Source of the DNA: Flavobacteriales bacterium
Lineage (GTDB): Bacteria; Bacteroidota; Bacteroidia; Flavobacteriales_D; Sanyastnellaceae
NCBI GenBank assembly: GCA_947460525.1
Contig: CANHIV010000017.1
Location: 1-8,911 of the forward strand
Direction: 5' to 3'
DNA length: 8,911 nt
The notes under the pieces are model-generated. The model was not told the DNA's origin. It did not search any database and was given only the letters and a program-made list of their open reading frames with translations. Of this stretch, positions 6,462-8,911 are shown piece by piece; positions within the stretch are counted from its first letter, which is position 1, and each line of letters opens with the position of its first letter. A program made the translations under genes and the position numbers.

Positions 6462-7186
6462 TTACGAGCAAAATAAATGCTCGCAATTCCTCCAGAGAGA
6501 GAAATAATCTCAACTTTTGAATATCCAATCTTGGATAAAATCGCCTTAAAAGCCTCCCCTTCAGGAAAGGCCTGAACAGACTCTGGTAGGTAGGTATAAG
6601 CCCTACTGTCCTTGGATAACCAATTGCCAACAGTAGGCATGATGTATTTGAAATAAAAACCAAAAAGTTGTTTGATAGGGAAGTGCTTGGGTTTAGAAAA
6701 TTCAATGATCGCTACAGCGCCACCTTTCTTGGTAACGCGAAACATCTCTGAAAGACCTTGCTCTAAATTTTCAAAATTTCTAACTCCAAATGCTACAGTG
6801 ACAGCATCAAAACTTCCATCTTCAAAGGGCAATTGTTCAGAATCCGCTTTCTTAAATACCACCTTGTGTTCAAGATTACGCTCCTTGATTTTCTTTCTTC
6901 CTACTTCCAACATTCCTTCACTGATATCAATACCCGTAATTGAATCAACTTGACTGTAATGTTTGGCCGTTAGCAAGGCAAAATCACCCGTTCCGGTGGC
7001 CACATCCAAAATGGATTTTGGATTCAATTTCTTGATCATTCTGATGGCCTTTTTTCGCCAGATGATATCAATTCCCAAAGAAAAAAAATGATTCAGAAAA
7101 TCATACTTGTGGGCGATGTTATCAAACATGGCCTCCACTTCTTGTTTTTTTGAGCCTTGATTGTACGGCTTCACTACCTCAGACAT
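6458..7186 (-). CDS. menG: Demethylmenaquinone methyltransferase (MenG/UbiE family)
   Basis: SAM-dependent C-methylation of demethylmenaquinone, the last step of menaquinone synthesis; Bacteroidota respire with menaquinone, so MenG is the more fitting name. Numbering is from the ATG at 7184-7186 (242 residues). The N-terminal block MFDNIAHKYDFLNHFFSLGI (20-39) and WRKKAI (43-48) are UbiE/COQ5 hallmarks. Motif I is DVATGTGDFA (61-70), the acidic strand GIDISEGML (85-93), and PFEDGSFDAVTVAFGVRNF (120-138) is the UbiE signature. An upstream TTG (7199-7201) would add five residues, but that stretch contains an exact TACCTTTG -7 box and is not conserved family sequence, so I chose the ATG. The kinase stop lies 36 bases upstream. 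The end overlaps aroA by ATGA. Confidence 0.95.
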   Translation of the reverse strand: MSEVVKPYNQGSKKQEVEAMFDNIAHKYDFLNHFFSLGIDIIWRKKAIRMIKKLNPKSILDVATGTGDFALLTAKHYSQVDSITGIDISEGMLEVGRKKIKERNLEHKVVFKKADSEQLPFEDGSFDAVTVAFGVRNFENLEQGLSEMFRVTKKGGAVAIIEFSKPKHFPIKQLFGFYFKYIMPTVGNWLSKDSRAYTYLPESVQAFPEGEAFKAILSKIGYSKVEIISLSGGIASIYFARK

Positions 7187-7190
7187 GTGA

Positions 7191-7219
7191 CAAAGGTACA
7201 ATTGAAAATTGCGAACAAA
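7191..7219 (-). promoter_or_regulatory. Bacteroidota-type promoter before menG, inside the gene array
   Basis: On the minus strand, TTTG (7216-7219) is followed after 17 bases by TACCTTTG (7191-7198). Both match the Bacteroidota -33 and -7 boxes exactly and the spacing fits. It lies in the 36-base gap between the kinase stop and menG. The -7 box ends four bases before the menG ATG, so transcription would begin at or beside the start codon. It would let menG-aroA-lpxD-methyltransferase be expressed apart from the upstream two genes. Confidence 0.5.
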
Positions 7220-7222
7220 GAT

Positions 7223-8197
7223 TTATTTCAATTCGGAAAGCAACATTTCTGACGTGATAGGAACCACGCCAACTTTCTCACAAACCAAACCGCCAGCCAA
7301 ATTGGACAAGGTGGCAATAGACGATTGATCTGCGCCTGCCGCAAGTGCCAATGAAGCTACAGTAATTACGCTATCGCCAGCACCTGAGACGTCCACCACC
7401 TTTCTGGGGTGTGCGCCTTGATGAAAGAATCCCTCTTGGCTGTGCATACAAATGCCGAATTCAGAAAGGGTAAGCAAGGTCATGGCATTGTTCATTTTGG
7501 TTTCCAGATCTGAAATAGCCCCTTGAACAGAATCTTGACTCGATGCAACTATCTCGCGCTTAAGTCCCTCTCTCAATTCTTTTAAATTGGGCTTGAACAA
7601 GGTACATTTTTGGTACTCAAAAAAATGATCTTTCTTGGGATCTACCGTTGTTGCAATGCCTTTCTCATTGGCCCAATCAATGACCTGACGAATCACTTTG
7701 GGCGTCATTACACCTTTGTTGTAATCCTCCAGAACAATAACAGTAGGTTGGAAAGATTCGATATTTTGACGAATCGCTACCAAGAGATTTTCCTCTTCTG
7801 ACGGATTTAATCCATGGGTTACTTCTTCATCGATTCTGACGATGTGATGCCCACCGGCAATGACTCTGGTTTTAATCGTTGTGGGTCGATCATTGGATCG
7901 TACAACTCCTGAAACTTGAATTCCATTCTCCTTGAACAATTCAATGCAGCGATCTCCCTCTTTGTCATTTCCTACAACCGCACAAACGGCAACTTCCGCT
8001 TGCAAGGCAACTCCATTTAAGGCTACATTGGCAGCACCTCCAAGTCGATGGTCCCATTTCTCCACTGCCACAACAGGCACAGGCGCTTCCGGCGAAATAC
8101 GCTCTACCTTTCCCCAGCAATAGGCATCGATCATGACATCACCCACCACCATCAAGCGTTGCTTGGAAAAAGACTGAACAATTTGAAATAGCGACAT
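7223..8197 (-). CDS. PfkB-family kinase, D-glycero-beta-D-manno-heptose-7-phosphate kinase type
   Basis: By similarity to the N-terminal half of E. coli HldE (RfaE), it phosphorylates heptose 7-phosphate at C1 for the ADP-heptose pathway of LPS core. From the ATG at 8195-8197 it has 324 residues; a TTG three codons upstream is less likely. Matching blocks are LMVVGDVMIDAYCWG (15-29), RISPEAPVPVV (33-43), LGGAANVALN (52-61), TTVDPKKDHF (183-192), FKPNLKE (201-207) and the PfkB signature DVSGAGDSV (269-277), with the catalytic Asp275. The C-terminal nucleotidyltransferase domain found in bifunctional HldE is absent, so a separate enzyme would be needed to make ADP-heptose. A related sugar-phosphate substrate remains possible, because the family is easily over-assigned. 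The gene starts 15 bases after the aminotransferase stop, which suggests co-transcription. Confidence 0.88.
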   Translation of the reverse strand: MSLFQIVQSFSKQRLMVVGDVMIDAYCWGKVERISPEAPVPVVAVEKWDHRLGGAANVALNGVALQAEVAVCAVVGNDKEGDRCIELFKENGIQVSGVVRSNDRPTTIKTRVIAGGHHIVRIDEEVTHGLNPSEEENLLVAIRQNIESFQPTVIVLEDYNKGVMTPKVIRQVIDWANEKGIATTVDPKKDHFFEYQKCTLFKPNLKELREGLKREIVASSQDSVQGAISDLETKMNNAMTLLTLSEFGICMHSQEGFFHQGAHPRKVVDVSGAGDSVITVASLALAAGADQSSIATLSNLAGGLVCEKVGVVPITSEMLLSELK

Positions 8198-8212
8198 CGA
8201 ATTCAATATTTT

Positions 8213-8911
8213 TTAATCATGCAAAGCGGCCAAACCTGTTTTCAAACGGTGAATGGCCTCCTTTAAAATTTCATCATTGGTGGCATAAGAAATACGGATG
8301 CAATTGGGATCGCCAAAGGCCTCTCCTGTTACCAATGCCAATTGGTGTTCTTCTAACAGATACATGCACAAATCCTGCGCTGTATGCATCACACGACTTC
8401 CAGACTTCTTGCCCAAATAATAACGAACATCAGGGAAGAAATAAAATGCACCCTCCGGCAAGTTGATTTTGATATTGGGGATTTCCAATAAAAGTCCATG
8501 CACCAAATCACGGCGGGCTTTAAAAGTCTTCACCATATCTGCTACGACAGTAGGATCTGCTTCAACGGCAGCTTTGGCCGCCATCTGCGCAATGCTGTTG
8601 GCACCACTTGTAATCTGACCTTGCATTTTATTACAAGCATCAATGATCCATTTGGGAGCAGCCATGTATCCAATTCTCCAACCCGTCATGGCAAAGGCCT
8701 TGGATACACCATTAACGGTAATCGTTCTGTCCCACATTCCTTCCATCGCTGCCAAACTAACAGGGCGATTGGAGAAGTGAATCAACTCATAAATCTCATC
8801 GGAAATCACGTACAGACCTTGGTGAGGACGAATGACATCGGCAAAGGCTTTCAATTCATCAGCAGAATACACAGAGCCTGTTGGATTGCATGGAGAGCTG
8901 TAAATGATCAA
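8213..8911 (-). CDS. Class I PLP aminotransferase, aspartate-type, N-terminus outside window
   Basis: The C-terminal 232 residues of a fold-type I aminotransferase; about 160-170 N-terminal residues lie beyond the right edge, judging from the usual length near 395. Numbering within the fragment: SSPCNPTG (5-12) with the PLP/substrate-contact Asn9, ISDEIYE (36-42) with Asp38 pairing with the pyridine nitrogen, and VSKAFAMTGWRIGY (69-82) with the Schiff-base Lys71. CIRISYA (204-210) holds the Arg206 that binds the substrate carboxylate. The pattern is that of the AAT subgroup Ib (bacterial AspC-like, also including some prephenate aminotransferases). Aspartate/2-oxoglutarate exchange is most likely. 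Adjacency to aroA keeps an aromatic or prephenate role possible. The first codon in the window (TTG at 8909-8911) is internal, not a start. It ends 15 bases before the kinase. Confidence 0.9.
   Translation of the reverse strand: MIIYSSPCNPTGSVYSADELKAFADVIRPHQGLYVISDEIYELIHFSNRPVSLAAMEGMWDRTITVNGVSKAFAMTGWRIGYMAAPKWIIDACNKMQGQITSGANSIAQMAAKAAVEADPTVVADMVKTFKARRDLVHGLLLEIPNIKINLPEGAFYFFPDVRYYLGKKSGSRVMHTAQDLCMYLLEEHQLALVTGEAFGDPNCIRISYATNDEILKEAIHRLKTGLAALHD

Noticed and set aside
7187..7201. TTG start that would extend MenG by five residues
   Set aside because: The extension encodes the TACCTTTG promoter box and does not resemble conserved family sequence; the ATG at 7186 fits better.

Overview
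The window looks like chromosome from a member of the Bacteroidota, most likely a flavobacterium. Three things point there. Gene starts have no Shine-Dalgarno sequences, but several have TAnnTTTG-type -7 boxes. The surface protein at 2252-3346 carries the Cys-rich GCTxxxACNxxPxA...DGSC module and an N-terminal module typical of flavobacterial secreted proteins. The methyltransferase at 3352-4122 has the HGVHSP N-terminus common in that phylum. Base composition looks moderate (by eye about 40-45% GC) and even across the window. No mobile element, tRNA, rRNA, CRISPR array or prophage gene is visible. Coding density is very high and no gene-free stretch exceeds about 80 bases.

Left part (1-3346): a cationic amino acid/APC-type permease runs off the left edge on the minus strand. 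It is divergent from folE (GTP cyclohydrolase I, plus strand) across a 79-base region. folE converges tail-to-tail with a small thioredoxin-fold lipoprotein of glutaredoxin type; the two stop codons share one CTAG. Across 43 bases, that gene is divergent from a secreted modular protein ending in an Lcl/DUF1566-like domain, whose role I cannot name.

Right part (3352-8911): six genes on the minus strand form a compact array, read from the right edge: a class I aminotransferase (5' end cut by the window), a heptose-7-phosphate-kinase-like PfkB kinase, menG/ubiE, aroA, lpxD and a class I SAM methyltransferase. Junctions are -4 to +36 bases. The array mixes menaquinone synthesis (MenG), chorismate supply (AroA, which also feeds menaquinone), the lipid A acyltransferase LpxD and possibly LPS-core heptose (kinase). 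This is a housekeeping cluster centred on the cell envelope and quinones. A Bacteroidota-type promoter sits inside it, just before menG.

I found no clearly new multi-gene system. The most interesting local signals are: (1) a perfect 21-base inverted repeat at the lpxD-methyltransferase junction, where the predicted RNA hairpin holds the lpxD stop codon in its loop and abuts the next ATG; and (2) exact TACCTTTG boxes ending only four bases before two well-supported start codons, which suggests leaderless or nearly leaderless mRNAs.
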